Shown here in pieces: positions 16,801 to 25,352 of a DNA stretch of 64,000 nucleotides. The notes under the pieces were generated by a model. The model was not told the origin of the DNA, did no database searches, and was given only the letters and a program-made list of their open reading frames with translations. Source of the stretch: Hespellia stercorisuis DSM 15480 (lineage in GTDB: Bacteria > Bacillota > Clostridia > Lachnospirales > Lachnospiraceae); the NCBI RefSeq assembly GCF_900142165.1, contig NZ_FQZY01000008.1, positions 1-64,000 of the forward strand. Direction: 5' to 3'. Within the stretch, counting starts at the first letter, position 1; each line of letters begins with the position of its first letter. Position numbers and translations under genes: made by a program.

Positions 16801-17211
16801 TCCGGCGGGGAGGGACAGAACCCGAAGTATGTGGCACTGCTGGCGGGATTTGCCATGCTCTACATGCAGCAGAGCAACCGGGATTCCCGGATCAAGCTGG
16901 TGCTGCTCGACGAAGCATTTTCCAAGATGGACAAGGAGCGGAGCGAGGTCTGCCTGCGCTATGCGAGAGAGCTGGATCTGCAGCTCATCGTCTGCGTGCC
17001 GGACGAGCGTCTGCAGTCGCTGATCCAGTACGTGGACAGTGTCTACGGGTTCCGCAGGCACCAGAACCGGATTTCCATGATGCACATTGACAAGGGGGAT
17101 TATCTGAAGATGCTGGAAGGAAGTGAAGCGGAGCAGCTTACTGATGAGAAAGAAAATCATGAAATTACTGGAAATACAGTTTTAGATACGTTGGGAATCG
17201 AGGGAAAATAA
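13777..17211 (+). CDS. jetC: Wadjet protein JetC (SMC/MukB-like ATPase)
   Basis: 1144 residues with an SMC layout: Walker A GKSGSGKST at residues 35-43 within FSGKSGSGKSTVMDAIQ, long coiled coils (about 225-480 and 620-830) flanking a hinge region near 490-600, and a C-terminal head with SGGEGQNPKYVALLAGF (about 1009) and Walker B LVLLDEAFSKMD (about 1040). The family builds a loop-extruding dimer with JetA and JetB that recognises small circular DNA. The start overlaps the jetB 3' end. The next gene, one base after the stop, is an EamA transporter, not the nuclease jetD that normally completes the system. Confidence 0.88.
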   Translation: MREAKKKFTRILLNNWGGIDHHIIELNEYVNLFSGKSGSGKSTVMDAIQVVLYGSLAATFLNKAADDAKNRRSVLSYLRGEQKDGTANREGRDFCAQIVMEIEDTGTHITNCVGVSFEVGKNDQDIKNHGFFSHSGRMPEDGYLTEDGVPYSIVQIRGLTKERARSEDNRGYGDINRIYPSKEAYLNTLYEVLLGFIDGSRFVTMEKSSIALKMTNGTGQFIRDYMFPKSKEDTIGKISDQLGAYSEIKGRIEDLEKRIAMLAEISESNRNLTQASADIIRTEAILRYVDIENQKSRLESRKQDLEHILDQLKSLNGKKDAMEQSRSKATTELIEVEANLKSSDYGQKEKQLKEMERTIELLRQNSVSWRNLVQGLTRWEEDEVITDYVSNPALALIGQFRAGDVTEEDCAGLKRRLDETMKNIEQEMDDLRSDRSELAKELSEKKEIVEDLKNNRKPYKKSLKQARAQLEQALSDQYGRKIQVHIFADLFDIQDEEWKNAIEGRLGRLKHSLITAPEQAHDAAVAFRRMKQFEDVELINSAAVRQTDPRAEKHSLYEAVTTEEAYVDACLKRYLGRIMKCQSVEELERVRDGVTQDCYSYSNFIFRHLRESDYNLHACIGTTVSKAKLRELEEEVDKLTYRLQEISVDFDALKKAQSFERLQQEPEQIVALSRSAEQLEEYFEKQERLQQELRELQDGSLVAALKEQQAGLKQKLAELRATENGLNRSIAEFEGSKGRAQSDIANGQERLENLLEGFIQNEALEDEVTANLRTQSEANYRSQKNSELAKLEIERQEYLELRGKARMRFNLEYPTLGFSGEEKSNQIYDDLLEHYRQDFEPKYKEEFEKQCEQVYRSLRDNVIATIHGEIRAAYRHTREINRMLSRIRFSDSVYQIEILPADNENGQFYEMLMAPELDSKIVDPYGVEGQISFGDEDFYQKYEQKIELLTEKFMPEKSDDKQKQNNRKQEMERYADYRNYLNFSMYEKVTDEHGNEKKNPVDEMAGRDSGGEGQNPKYVALLAGFAMLYMQQSNRDSRIKLVLLDEAFSKMDKERSEVCLRYARELDLQLIVCVPDERLQSLIQYVDSVYGFRRHQNRISMMHIDKGDYLKMLEGSEAEQLTDEKENHEITGNTVLDTLGIEGK

Positions 17212-17212
17212 C

Positions 17213-18154
17213 ATGAAAACGGAACAAAAGGGGACGCTGTTTGTCATCATTAGTGCGCTGATGTGGGGCGTCAGCGGAGTGACGGTGCAGTATAGTTATA
17301 TGCAGAACTATTTTACAACCGGTCAGATCGTGGGAGTCAGGCTTTTGACGACCGGTGTATTGCTGCTGATTTACAATCTGATGAAAAAGGACGCAGGGAT
17401 CTACCGAATATTCAAGGATTGGAGAGATGTACTGGGGCTGGCCTTTTTCAGCATTGTCGGGATGGCCGGCGTGCAGTATACATTTTTTGCGACCGTGGAA
17501 GAATCCAACTCACCCACGGCCAGCATTCTGCAGTTCCTTTATCCGGTCATTGTGCTGTTTATTGTGACAAGGCAGCAGCGCAGAATGCCGACCGGTCTGG
17601 AGAGCTTTCGGATTGCACTTGCGATCGTCGGAACATTTCTGATTGCGACGCACGGACAGCTTGGCAGCCTTGCAATCACGAAAGAAGCACTTGGATGGGG
17701 ACTGGCATCGGCGATGTGTATGGCACTGTATACGGTCTATTCAAAACGTATTGTCGCCAAATGGGGAACCTGGGTGGTGAATGGCTGGGGAATGTTTTTC
17801 GGTGGAATCGTAATCGCACTGATCTCTCATGACGAGATGAGAGAGATCCAGTGGAGCGTCGGCGGCGTGGTCTGTCTCTGGGTGATCGTTCTTATGGGAA
17901 CCCTGATTCCTTTTGGGCTGTATCTGAAGGGCGTGCTCTATGTCGGCGGAATCAAGGCGAGCGCCCTGTGCTGCATTGAGACGCTGGCAATTCTTGTCTG
18001 GGCGGTAATCCTGTTCGGACAGAAGCTGGAGCCGGGTGACGTTGCCGGAATCGTCTGCATCATCAGTGCGGTGGTGATCCCTGCGGTGCTGGAGCAGCGG
18101 GAAAAAAAGAAAAAGAATTGTCTGGATATGGGAAACGTGATATCATCGGATTAG
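17213..18154 (+). CDS. EamA/DMT-superfamily transporter
   Basis: 313 residues, ten predicted transmembrane helices in two five-helix EamA repeats: residues ~6-135 (GTLFVIISALMWGVSGVTVQ) and ~150-295 (EALGWGLASAMCMALYTVYSKR). Such proteins are drug/metabolite or amino-acid exporters; no substrate can be read from the sequence. The ATG lies one base after the jetC stop, with GAGGGAAAA as ribosome-binding site inside the jetC end. It is therefore co-transcribed with jetC, though a functional tie is doubtful. A short basic C-terminal tail (REKKKKN) faces the cytoplasm. Confidence 0.85.
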   Translation: MKTEQKGTLFVIISALMWGVSGVTVQYSYMQNYFTTGQIVGVRLLTTGVLLLIYNLMKKDAGIYRIFKDWRDVLGLAFFSIVGMAGVQYTFFATVEESNSPTASILQFLYPVIVLFIVTRQQRRMPTGLESFRIALAIVGTFLIATHGQLGSLAITKEALGWGLASAMCMALYTVYSKRIVAKWGTWVVNGWGMFFGGIVIALISHDEMREIQWSVGGVVCLWVIVLMGTLIPFGLYLKGVLYVGGIKASALCCIETLAILVWAVILFGQKLEPGDVAGIVCIISAVVIPAVLEQREKKKKNCLDMGNVISSD

Positions 18155-18202
18155 AGTATTGAAAAAATGAGAATGAAGAGCACGTTCAGCAAGGAGGACA
18201 CT

Positions 18203-18862
18203 ATGATTACATTATTACCTTCCGTATTATCAGCGGATTTCGCCAATCTGGGAAATGAATTGGATACTTTAAAAAAATCGGGAGTGACGGAGGTTCATAT
18301 CGATGTCATGGATGGTATGTTCGTCCCGAGCATTTCGTTTGGAATGCCGGTCATCGCATCTATGCGGAAAGTGAGCGATCTGACATTTGACGTACATATG
18401 ATGGTCGAGGAGCCGGGACGCTATATTGATGATATGGTGAAGGTCGGTGCGGATGCCATCGGGGTTCATGCGGAGGCATGCAAGCATCTTGACCGCACGA
18501 TCATGCAGATCAAGGATGCCGGGAAAAAAGCATATGTAGTGCTGAATCCGGCCACACCGCTGTCGGTTCTGGATTATGTTCTGGACAAGATTGATTATGT
18601 TCTGCTGATGACGGTAAACCCGGGATTTGGCGGGCAGTCCTATATTCCACAGATGACGGAGAAGATCCGGGATCTGAGGAGGAAGATTGATGCACGTGGT
18701 CTGGATGTGGAGATTCAGGTGGACGGTGGAATCAAACTGAACAATGTGGAGACCGTCATTGATGCGGGAGCAAGCCGTATTGTGGCAGGATCCTCGGTGT
18801 TTGGAGATCATACAGAAGAGCAGATTGCAGCTTTTCTGAAGATATTTGCGGAGAAAAATTAG
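18203..18862 (+). CDS. rpe: Ribulose-phosphate 3-epimerase
   Basis: 219 residues from the ATG at 18203 after AAGGAGG. The TIM-barrel signatures are complete: LLPSVLSADFANLG, HIDVMDGMFVPSISFG, DVHMMVEEP, LLMTVNPGFGGQ, VDGGI and AGSSVFG. The two His and two Asp metal ligands of the family are present. It interconverts ribulose 5-phosphate and xylulose 5-phosphate in the pentose phosphate pathway. A terminator follows at 18882-18938. Confidence 0.96.
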   Translation: MITLLPSVLSADFANLGNELDTLKKSGVTEVHIDVMDGMFVPSISFGMPVIASMRKVSDLTFDVHMMVEEPGRYIDDMVKVGADAIGVHAEACKHLDRTIMQIKDAGKKAYVVLNPATPLSVLDYVLDKIDYVLLMTVNPGFGGQSYIPQMTEKIRDLRRKIDARGLDVEIQVDGGIKLNNVETVIDAGASRIVAGSSVFGDHTEEQIAAFLKIFAEKN

Positions 18863-18881
18863 AGCACGGATTCATGTAGAG

Positions 18882-18938
18882 ATGCTTATATTTACAGTAG
18901 ATTTCGACGGGGATTACTGTAAATATAAGCATTTTTTT
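18882..18938 (+). terminator. Terminator after rpe
   Basis: A perfect 18-bp stem (18882-18899 with 18915-18932; core CTTATATTTACAGTA) is followed by seven T residues. Confidence 0.9.
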
Positions 18939-19051
18939 CATTGAGGTACACAGAATCTTCATACTTTGGGGGTACAATAACTCAGCATATAAAGATAAGG
19001 GAAATATTTGCAATAACGGAAACATGTGACAAAAAAGGGGAGAAATGGTTC

Positions 19052-20887
19052 ATGAGGTTTGGAAAAACGGGAAAGAAAACGGGGAGCGGAATCAAAGACC
19101 GCATACGGGAGCAAAATAATATAAGAAGAAACACCACCGGAAGACGGGAAAATGCCCCGGAGATACTGCTGGCATCGGTACTTTTTTCAGCATTTACGGT
19201 GATTGGTCACAGCTTTGCCCAAAAAGGAAATCTGGATCTGATCCTGGCAAATACGAGGACGATAAATAACTCCTGCCTGAAATTCATTGTGCTGGTATTT
19301 GTATTTAATCTGGCAATCCAGCTGTTATATTCCTGGCTGGAGAAAACACATACATTTAAGATTCCGGCAAAAGGGGAGGAGAAGAGCAGGCTGCTCATTG
19401 CATACAGAAAGCATCCATTCTTATATACATGGCTGATGCTGTTTGTGCTGTGGCTGCCGTACCTGATCGGCTATTATCCGGGAATCTTCATGGGAGATAC
19501 CAGCGCACAGATCTCGCAGTTTTTTCAGCTGCCAAACGGTGTGTCCTCGAGCGTGGAGCTTATTTCCGCATCACAGATGATCACGGCGCACCATCCGGTG
19601 GTTCACACATTGATGCTGGGCGGGTTTACCAAGCTGGGAGAGATACTGTTTCATTCGGACAATGCAGGGATTTTCATGTATACCTTTCTGCAGTATTCCG
19701 TGTGCAGTGCGGCGCTGGCCTATGCGCTGACTTACGTCCGAAGACAGGGAGCACCGCGCTGGCTGGTGGTACCGATCTTTTTTATTGTCGGGCTGTATCC
19801 GACATTTCCGAAATACGCGGTTCTGTTGAGCAAGGACGCATACTTTGCATGCTTTATGCTGCTGTTTCAGATTCTGCTGCTGCAGTGGATTCACGACCCG
19901 GAGGATATGATGCAGAATGTGTGGAAACGTCTTGCATTTATCGGGACGATGGTGGGGGTTCTGCTGTTTCGCCAGAACGGAATCCTGGCTGTATTTTTCG
20001 GTGCGGTAGTGATTTTTGTTTACTGGAGACAGCGTGAGACGAGAAAGAAACTGGTGATCGCCTTCGGCGCCGTGCTGGGAATTTTTCTGCTGTACTCGAA
20101 GGTGCTGCTCCCGCTGTGCGACATCACGCCGGGCAGCAAACGTGAAGTATTGTCTATCCCGTTCCAGCAGACTGCAAGGTATCTGACGCAGTATGCGGAC
20201 GAGGTGACTGCGAAGGAGCATGACGCGATCGATGCGGTGCTGGATTACGATGCGATCAAGGAAGATTATAATCCGAATCTCTCGGATCCGGTGAAGAACA
20301 CATTCCGTGAGGATGCGACATCAGAGGATCTGGCAAACTATTTTAAAACCTGGGCGCAGATGTTCTGGAAACATCCGGGGACTTATGTTCAGGCGACCCT
20401 GAACAATTACTATGGATATTTTTATTTCAGCTGGAAACCACAGGAGCATCACGTCCGGTATCACCGGGCCGCCAGCCAGAAATTTATGGATGAGAGGATC
20501 AACGGGAAGGGGTTCCATTTTTATCATCCGGAGACTACGAAGAAGCTGACGGATCATCTGGAGAAAATGTCGGATGCGCTTCTGGCAATGCCGGTGTTCT
20601 CGTGGGCGGAAACTGCCGGATTCTACACATGGGGACTGCTCCTGATGATGTTGTTCTTGCTTTACACCAGAGACTACAGGGAGCTGGCCGGATTCCTTCC
20701 GACACTCAGTATCTTTTTGGTATGTCTGATCTCACCGGCGAACGGCAGCTATTACTTCCGCTACAGCCTGTCGCTGGCATATCTGTTCCCTGTGCTGATC
20801 GGAACCTGCGTGAAACCGAGAAGATATTACTACCCGGAGCGGAAGGAATATGCGATCCGTGTGGTGGTGGAGGACATCAGGCTGTAA
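19052..20887 (+). CDS. Polytopic membrane protein, DUF6020-like
   Basis: 611 residues from the ATG at 19052, eight bases after AAGGGGAG. A basic cytoplasmic tail of ~40 residues is followed by about 11-12 hydrophobic helices. Between the second and third helical groups lies PYLIGYYPGIFMGDTSAQISQF, and later TAHHPVVHTLMLGG; together with a long C-terminal extracytoplasmic loop rich in aromatic residues (NNYYGYFYFSWKP) these recall GT-C type glycosyltransferases. Clostridial proteins of this look are called DUF6020. A lipid-linked sugar transfer role is plausible but unproven. It has its own cistron after the rpe terminator. Confidence 0.7.
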   Translation: MRFGKTGKKTGSGIKDRIREQNNIRRNTTGRRENAPEILLASVLFSAFTVIGHSFAQKGNLDLILANTRTINNSCLKFIVLVFVFNLAIQLLYSWLEKTHTFKIPAKGEEKSRLLIAYRKHPFLYTWLMLFVLWLPYLIGYYPGIFMGDTSAQISQFFQLPNGVSSSVELISASQMITAHHPVVHTLMLGGFTKLGEILFHSDNAGIFMYTFLQYSVCSAALAYALTYVRRQGAPRWLVVPIFFIVGLYPTFPKYAVLLSKDAYFACFMLLFQILLLQWIHDPEDMMQNVWKRLAFIGTMVGVLLFRQNGILAVFFGAVVIFVYWRQRETRKKLVIAFGAVLGIFLLYSKVLLPLCDITPGSKREVLSIPFQQTARYLTQYADEVTAKEHDAIDAVLDYDAIKEDYNPNLSDPVKNTFREDATSEDLANYFKTWAQMFWKHPGTYVQATLNNYYGYFYFSWKPQEHHVRYHRAASQKFMDERINGKGFHFYHPETTKKLTDHLEKMSDALLAMPVFSWAETAGFYTWGLLLMMLFLLYTRDYRELAGFLPTLSIFLVCLISPANGSYYFRYSLSLAYLFPVLIGTCVKPRRYYYPERKEYAIRVVVEDIRL

Positions 20888-20923
20888 AGGTGAAAGTATC
20901 TGTATGATTTATAAAAACTATCT

Positions 20924-21240
20924 ATTCCGGCTAAGACGGTAATCATCCTCGATGATGCGTTCTATGGCTGCAAAGGTCTGAAAAACATCACAATAACGAC
21001 AAAACTTCTGACGACAAAGACCGTTGGACGCAACGTGTTCAAAGGAATCTATCCCCAGGCGGTGGTCAATGTTCCAAACAGCAAACTGGGTGAATATCGA
21101 TCACTTCTGAGAGCAAGAGGAGCAGGAAGTTCGGTAACGATTAAATAGTTGTGACAGGAAGATAGGTGACGATTCAATCGTTAAAAAAATGTGTGGGGCT
21201 GTTGTGCTAAGCAAGTTAGTACAACAGCTCCTTTTGCATG
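20924..21240 (+). pseudogene. Duplicated 3' end of the LRR surface-protein gene with its terminator
   Basis: This 317-bp segment repeats 23228-23545: it encodes the last ~74 residues of the following protein (VTILDDAFYGCKGLKNITIT… to …TIK) ending in TAG at 21146-21148, then the same spacer and the same terminator hairpin (21196-21235). Only scattered substitutions separate the copies. No start codon or upstream part of a gene precedes it, so it is a relic of a second gene copy lost by deletion between tandem genes. Confidence 0.88.
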
Positions 21241-23452
21241 CCTGAAGGTCTTTGGCCAGGACGCGCTGGAGACCCCAGAGGGAGAAGGTTGGAGTTATGC
21301 GGATGGTGTTCTTACCCTGAACGCGTGTGTGGCAGATCAGATGGACGCTAAATTCTTAGAGTACGCAGGGGACCTGACGGTCGAACTGGTCGGAGAGAAC
21401 CGAATAAGCTGTACAGGTGTGATTGTTACCAGAGCGCAGACCAGTCCAGAAAGTCACTGCGGGCTGACAATTCAGGGCGACGGGAGCCTGTACCTGAGCG
21501 GAAGAACCGTAACTTGTGATAAGCTTACGATAGAGAGCACAAAGGTGGACATTGAGACAAGCTCGCCGACGCCGGGAACGGATGGCGTTTTTGCAGACGA
21601 GGGACTTTTGGTCAATGCGTCTGAAGTGACGATGAAATCCCTGACGGATTCGGCACCGATCTACATTATATGGGGCAAATTGGAGATTACGGGGGGCAGT
21701 GATGTGTCGTTTATAAACAGCGCAGAGAAGTATCCTGCGGCTATGTGTGCGGGGGGACTCGTACTGACGGACAGTAAGCTTACGCTGGTCAATCCGAACA
21801 ACTGGGGAGTGTATTGCGCCCTTCTGGCTAATACGGAGCCGCCAGAACTGGCGGGGAACCGTACAGTGGCAATTACCAACTCCGTTTTGGATGTACAGGG
21901 CGGCGGAGGCGTTCTGTGTGACAGCGCGCAGGTGACAAATTCCACGGTGACTGCAAGTTCAGACTGTAATCATTTGATACGCGCGCTCAGCAGTTCGGTG
22001 GCGTGGGATGGAGAAAATACGGTGCACGGCATGGTCGCAGAGAATTATGCGTCAGAGGAGAATGCGACCGTTACTGTATATGGGGACGTAGAGCCGTCTT
22101 TCAATGGAGTTCTTCCGGCGGGAAAGCTATTTATTATTCCGGAGGGAGCCTCATTTACCATAGCTGCAGGCAGAACGTATGAGAACAATGGAACGATGCA
22201 TGTATATGGAACGTTGGTAAAGAATGGAACACTGATCGGCACCGGTACGGTTGTCAGCAAGGGAGAAGCCGAGCTTTCTATGGAAGGCTGGACCTATGGA
22301 GAACAGGCGAAGGAGCCGCAGGTGTCATCAGACACAAACGGAGTCGAGGGAATCCAGTATGCATATAAGGTGTCGACTGCAGACGATGAGACCTATACAG
22401 GTGATGTGCCGGTCAATGCCGGAACCTATACTGTGCGGGCTACATTTCCGGCGAACGATAATTATTTTGAAGTGGTAAAGACAGCAGATTTTACCATTGC
22501 AAGAGTGAAGAATGCTCCGGGAATCGAGAACGTTAAGAACACCTCCGTAAAATACGAGATCGATACAGTGGGAAAAGTGACACTGCCGGAGGGCTGGTCA
22601 TGGAAGCCGGAAGATCAGAATACAGAGCTGAAGGTCAACAAACCGGTCAAGGCCACAGCCGTTTACAAAGATACAGAAAACTATGAGAATTATTCAAAAC
22701 AAATTACAATTACCAGGGTGTGCGAACATAAATGGGATTCCGGCACGATAACAAAGGAACCGACGGCTACCCAGAAAGGGGTCAGGACCTATACCTGTTC
22801 TGTGTGCAAGGAGACAAAGACGACAGAAATCGCTGCACTTGGAATCTCACCCGTTGGTAAAAAGATCACGGACACAAAAACGAGTGCAGTTTATCGGGTG
22901 ACGGCAGCAGGGAAAGAGACTTCCACAGGATCTGTGAGCGGTGCAGCAGTTTCGTACGTGGGAACTACCGATAAAAACGCGACATCGATTATTGTGCCAT
23001 CCACGATAAGCTATCGCGGAATCGCCTATAAGGTGACGTCTGTCGGAGCCAGTGCATTTAAGGACAACAGTAAGGTGACGAAGGCTGTGATAGGAAGTAA
23101 TGTCACAAGCATTGGCTACAGAGCGTTTTTTAAATGTAAAGCGTTAAAGACTGTTACACTTGGCAGCAATGTTGTTTCAATCGGAAAACAGGCATTCTAT
23201 GACTGTACAAAGCTGGCGGCGGTAACAATTCCGGCTAAGACAGTAACCATCCTTGATGATGCGTTTTATGGCTGCAAAGGTCTGAAAAACATCACAATAA
23301 CGACAAAACTTCTGACGACAAAGACCGTTGGCCGCAACGTGTTCAAAGGAATCTATCCCCAGGCGGTGGTCAATGTTCCAAACAGCAAACTGAGTGCCTA
23401 TCGTTCACTTCTGAAAGCAAGAGGAGTGGGAAGTTCGGCAACGATTAAATAA
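21191..23452 (+). CDS. Surface-type protein with MBG-like domain and BspA leucine-rich repeats; 5' end chimeric
   Basis: 753 codons if read from the GTG at 21191, but the first ~15 codons are the terminator hairpin of the upstream gene relic and no ribosome-binding site or signal peptide exists. The native N-terminus has therefore been deleted. What remains: beta-helix-like repeats (~25-330, carbohydrate/adhesin type), an MBG/YDG-like beta-sandwich (GWTYGEQAKEPQ…VNAGTYTVRATF, ~365-435), a second related segment, a CEHKWDSG…YTCSVCKET motif (~510-545), and C-terminal LRR_5 units (VTSVGASAFKDNS, IGYRAFFKCKALKTVTLG, IGKQAFYDCTKL). Such proteins are secreted adhesins. Without a signal peptide this copy is probably silent. 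Confidence 0.7.
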   Translation: MWGCCAKQVSTTAPFACLKVFGQDALETPEGEGWSYADGVLTLNACVADQMDAKFLEYAGDLTVELVGENRISCTGVIVTRAQTSPESHCGLTIQGDGSLYLSGRTVTCDKLTIESTKVDIETSSPTPGTDGVFADEGLLVNASEVTMKSLTDSAPIYIIWGKLEITGGSDVSFINSAEKYPAAMCAGGLVLTDSKLTLVNPNNWGVYCALLANTEPPELAGNRTVAITNSVLDVQGGGGVLCDSAQVTNSTVTASSDCNHLIRALSSSVAWDGENTVHGMVAENYASEENATVTVYGDVEPSFNGVLPAGKLFIIPEGASFTIAAGRTYENNGTMHVYGTLVKNGTLIGTGTVVSKGEAELSMEGWTYGEQAKEPQVSSDTNGVEGIQYAYKVSTADDETYTGDVPVNAGTYTVRATFPANDNYFEVVKTADFTIARVKNAPGIENVKNTSVKYEIDTVGKVTLPEGWSWKPEDQNTELKVNKPVKATAVYKDTENYENYSKQITITRVCEHKWDSGTITKEPTATQKGVRTYTCSVCKETKTTEIAALGISPVGKKITDTKTSAVYRVTAAGKETSTGSVSGAAVSYVGTTDKNATSIIVPSTISYRGIAYKVTSVGASAFKDNSKVTKAVIGSNVTSIGYRAFFKCKALKTVTLGSNVVSIGKQAFYDCTKLAAVTIPAKTVTILDDAFYGCKGLKNITITTKLLTTKTVGRNVFKGIYPQAVVNVPNSKLSAYRSLLKARGVGSSATIK
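21196..21235 (+). terminator. Terminator, first copy
   Basis: GGGCTGTTGTGCTAA (21196-21210) pairs with TTAGTACAACAGCTCC (21216-21231) with one or two wobbles, followed by TTTT. The same hairpin follows the intact 3' end at 23501-23540. Confidence 0.75.
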
Positions 23453-23500
23453 TTGTGACAGGAAGATAGGTGACGATTCAATCGTTTAAGAAAATGTGTG

Positions 23501-23540
23501 GGGCTGTTGTACTAAGTAAATTAGTACAATGGCTCCTTTT
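23501..23540 (+). terminator. Terminator, second copy
   Basis: GGGCTGTTGTACTAA pairs with TTAGTACAATGGCTCC around GTAAA, followed by TTTT, after the LRR gene. Confidence 0.75.
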
Positions 23541-23667
23541 GCATGTCAAAATACAGGCATGGATCCGGAGCGGCTGAAGACGGAGGAGACACAATCCCGG
23601 ATGGCAGTTCACAGAAATATGTGATATGATAAAAATAATATAAAATATCATAAAAAGGGGGATAGTC

Positions 23668-24945
23668 ATGGATAAGACAAACGCAAAATACGACATATAT
23701 GTTCAGACACTGCGCGAGGAACTCGTTCCGGCCATGGGCTGTACGGAGCCGATCGCACTGGCCTATGCGGCGGCGAAAGCCAGAGAGATACTGGGGGAGA
23801 TCCCGGATCAGGTTCTGATCGAAGCCAGTGGGAGTATTATCAAGAATGTCAAGAGCGTGATCGTGCCGAACACCAATCACCTGAAAGGGATTCCGGCTGC
23901 TGCGGCGGCAGGGATCATTGCGGGAAGAGCGGATCGTGAGCTGGAAGTCATCGCGGAGGTGAGTGAGGAGCAGACCCGGCAGATGCAGGAATTTCTGGAT
24001 AAGACGGAGATCACCGTGGCTCATGTGGACAATGGGATGACTTTCGAGATTGTGGTAACGGTGCATAGAAAAGACTCGTATGCCAAAGTCCGGATCGTGA
24101 ATTATCATACGAATATTGTGCTGGTCGAGAAGGATGGGGAGGTGCTGCTTCGCAGGCCGGTCCTTGGCGAGAACGAGGAGGGACTGACGGATCGTTCCCT
24201 TCTCAACATGAAGGACATCTGGGATTTTGCGATGACGGTCGATATTGAGGATATCCGCGGAATCATTCGGACTCAGATCGAGTACAATTCGGCAATCGCC
24301 GAGGAGGGGCTGCGGGGAGATTACGGAGCCAATATCGGAAGTGTGATCCTGGATACTTACGGGGAAGATATCAGAAGCAGGGCGAAAGCCATGGCAGCGG
24401 CCGGATCGGATGCGCGGATGAACGGGTGCGAGCTTCCGGTAATCATCAATTCGGGGAGCGGAAACCAGGGGATGGCCTGTTCTCTTCCGGTGATCGCATA
24501 TGCGAAAGAAGATCATAAGAGCGAGGAAGAGCTGTATCGGGCGTTGGTGCTGTCCAACCTGACGGCGATTCACCAGAAGACGGGGATTGGCAGGCTGTCA
24601 GCCTACTGCGGCGCGGTGAGTGCGGGAGCGGCGGCAGGTGCGGCGATTGCCTATCTGTGCGGTGGGGACTACCGTGCGGTGGTGCACACGCTGGTCAATG
24701 CGCTGGCAATCGTGTCCGGGATGGTCTGTGACGGGGCGAAAGCATCCTGCGCTGCGAAGATCGCGGCGTCGGTGGATGCCGGAATCCTCGGCTACAACAT
24801 GTTTATCAGAGGGCAGCAGTTCTACGGCGGGGACGGCATTGTCATGAAGGGCGTGGAGGCAACAATCCAGAGTGTGGGGCGCCTCGGAAAAGAGGGAATG
24901 AAAGAGACAAACGAAGAGATCATCCGAATCATGGTTGGAGAATAA
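23668..24945 (+). CDS. cyuA: L-cysteine desulfidase family protein (CyuA/YhaM-like, UPF0597)
   Basis: 425 residues. The N-terminal motif ELVPAMGCTEPIALAYAAAKA (Cys25) and the C-terminal NGCELPVIINSGSGNQGMACSLPV and SAYCGAVSAGAAAGAAIAYLCGG are those of the serine dehydratase alpha-like/UPF0597 family. The conserved Cys residues hold an iron-sulfur cluster in characterised members, which break L-cysteine into pyruvate, ammonia and sulfide. GGGGG lies eight bases before the ATG. It stands alone between terminators; no CyuP-type transporter or CyuR regulator is adjacent. Confidence 0.88.
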   Translation: MDKTNAKYDIYVQTLREELVPAMGCTEPIALAYAAAKAREILGEIPDQVLIEASGSIIKNVKSVIVPNTNHLKGIPAAAAAGIIAGRADRELEVIAEVSEEQTRQMQEFLDKTEITVAHVDNGMTFEIVVTVHRKDSYAKVRIVNYHTNIVLVEKDGEVLLRRPVLGENEEGLTDRSLLNMKDIWDFAMTVDIEDIRGIIRTQIEYNSAIAEEGLRGDYGANIGSVILDTYGEDIRSRAKAMAAAGSDARMNGCELPVIINSGSGNQGMACSLPVIAYAKEDHKSEEELYRALVLSNLTAIHQKTGIGRLSAYCGAVSAGAAAGAAIAYLCGGDYRAVVHTLVNALAIVSGMVCDGAKASCAAKIAASVDAGILGYNMFIRGQQFYGGDGIVMKGVEATIQSVGRLGKEGMKETNEEIIRIMVGE

Positions 24946-24957
24946 AATATCTGGAAG

Positions 24958-24997
24958 ACAGACCGGAGCGGACGCAGAAGCGTCCACTCCGGTCTGT
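24958..24997 (+). terminator. Hairpin after the desulfidase gene
   Basis: ACAGACCGGAGCGGACGC (24958-24975) pairs with 24980-24997 with one mismatch around an AGAA loop. The following TGTTGTTCTG is only moderately T-rich, so termination strength is uncertain. Confidence 0.7.
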
Positions 24998-25241
24998 TGT
25001 TCTGCCTGGCACCCGCGCGTCCTCCCCAGCCTGGTGCTGCGCCCGACACCCGCGCGTTTCCAATCCGGGGGAGTCAGCTGCCTGGTGAAAGCGACGGAAT
25101 GACGGGGCAGAATGGAACCGAGAAGGGAAAAATGCGATGGTAGACAGAAGGTTGTTCGGTGAATGCCCGACAGCAAACGAATCGTTGGTAAAAGTGCACA
25201 AAAAAAATCGCTTTTTTACAAAAACGAGCGCATGTTTTTTG
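24998..25241. other. Non-coding, G+C-rich stretch between cyuA and the atp operon
   Basis: No gene is supported. It contains two copies of ACCCGCGCGT (about 25011 and 25050) and then a more A+T-rich segment leading into the atp promoter. Confidence 0.5.
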
Positions 25242-25270
25242 TTGACAAAGACAAAAAATAGGATTAATCT
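25242..25270 (+). promoter_or_regulatory. Promoter of the atp operon
   Basis: Consensus TTGACA at 25242-25247 and TAATCT at 25265-25270, spacing 17 bp. It would yield a leader of ~75 nt. Confidence 0.75.
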
Positions 25271-25352
25271 TAGTCATGGTACTTTATAGAAGAAAGTGCC
25301 GAAAAAAAGAGAAAAGGGAGGGAGTCATACGGATTCGTTAACGAAAAACTTA

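Noticed and set aside
21191-21240. A genuine N-terminus for the LRR protein at the GTG 21191
   Set aside because: This stretch is the upstream terminator hairpin, repeated at 23495-23545, with no ribosome-binding site and no signal peptide.
22700-22850. Zinc enzyme site from the C-x-H-x-W and CSVC motifs in the LRR protein
   Set aside because: The CEHKWDSG…YTCSVCKET pattern is a common structural repeat of secreted Firmicutes proteins, not a known catalytic site.
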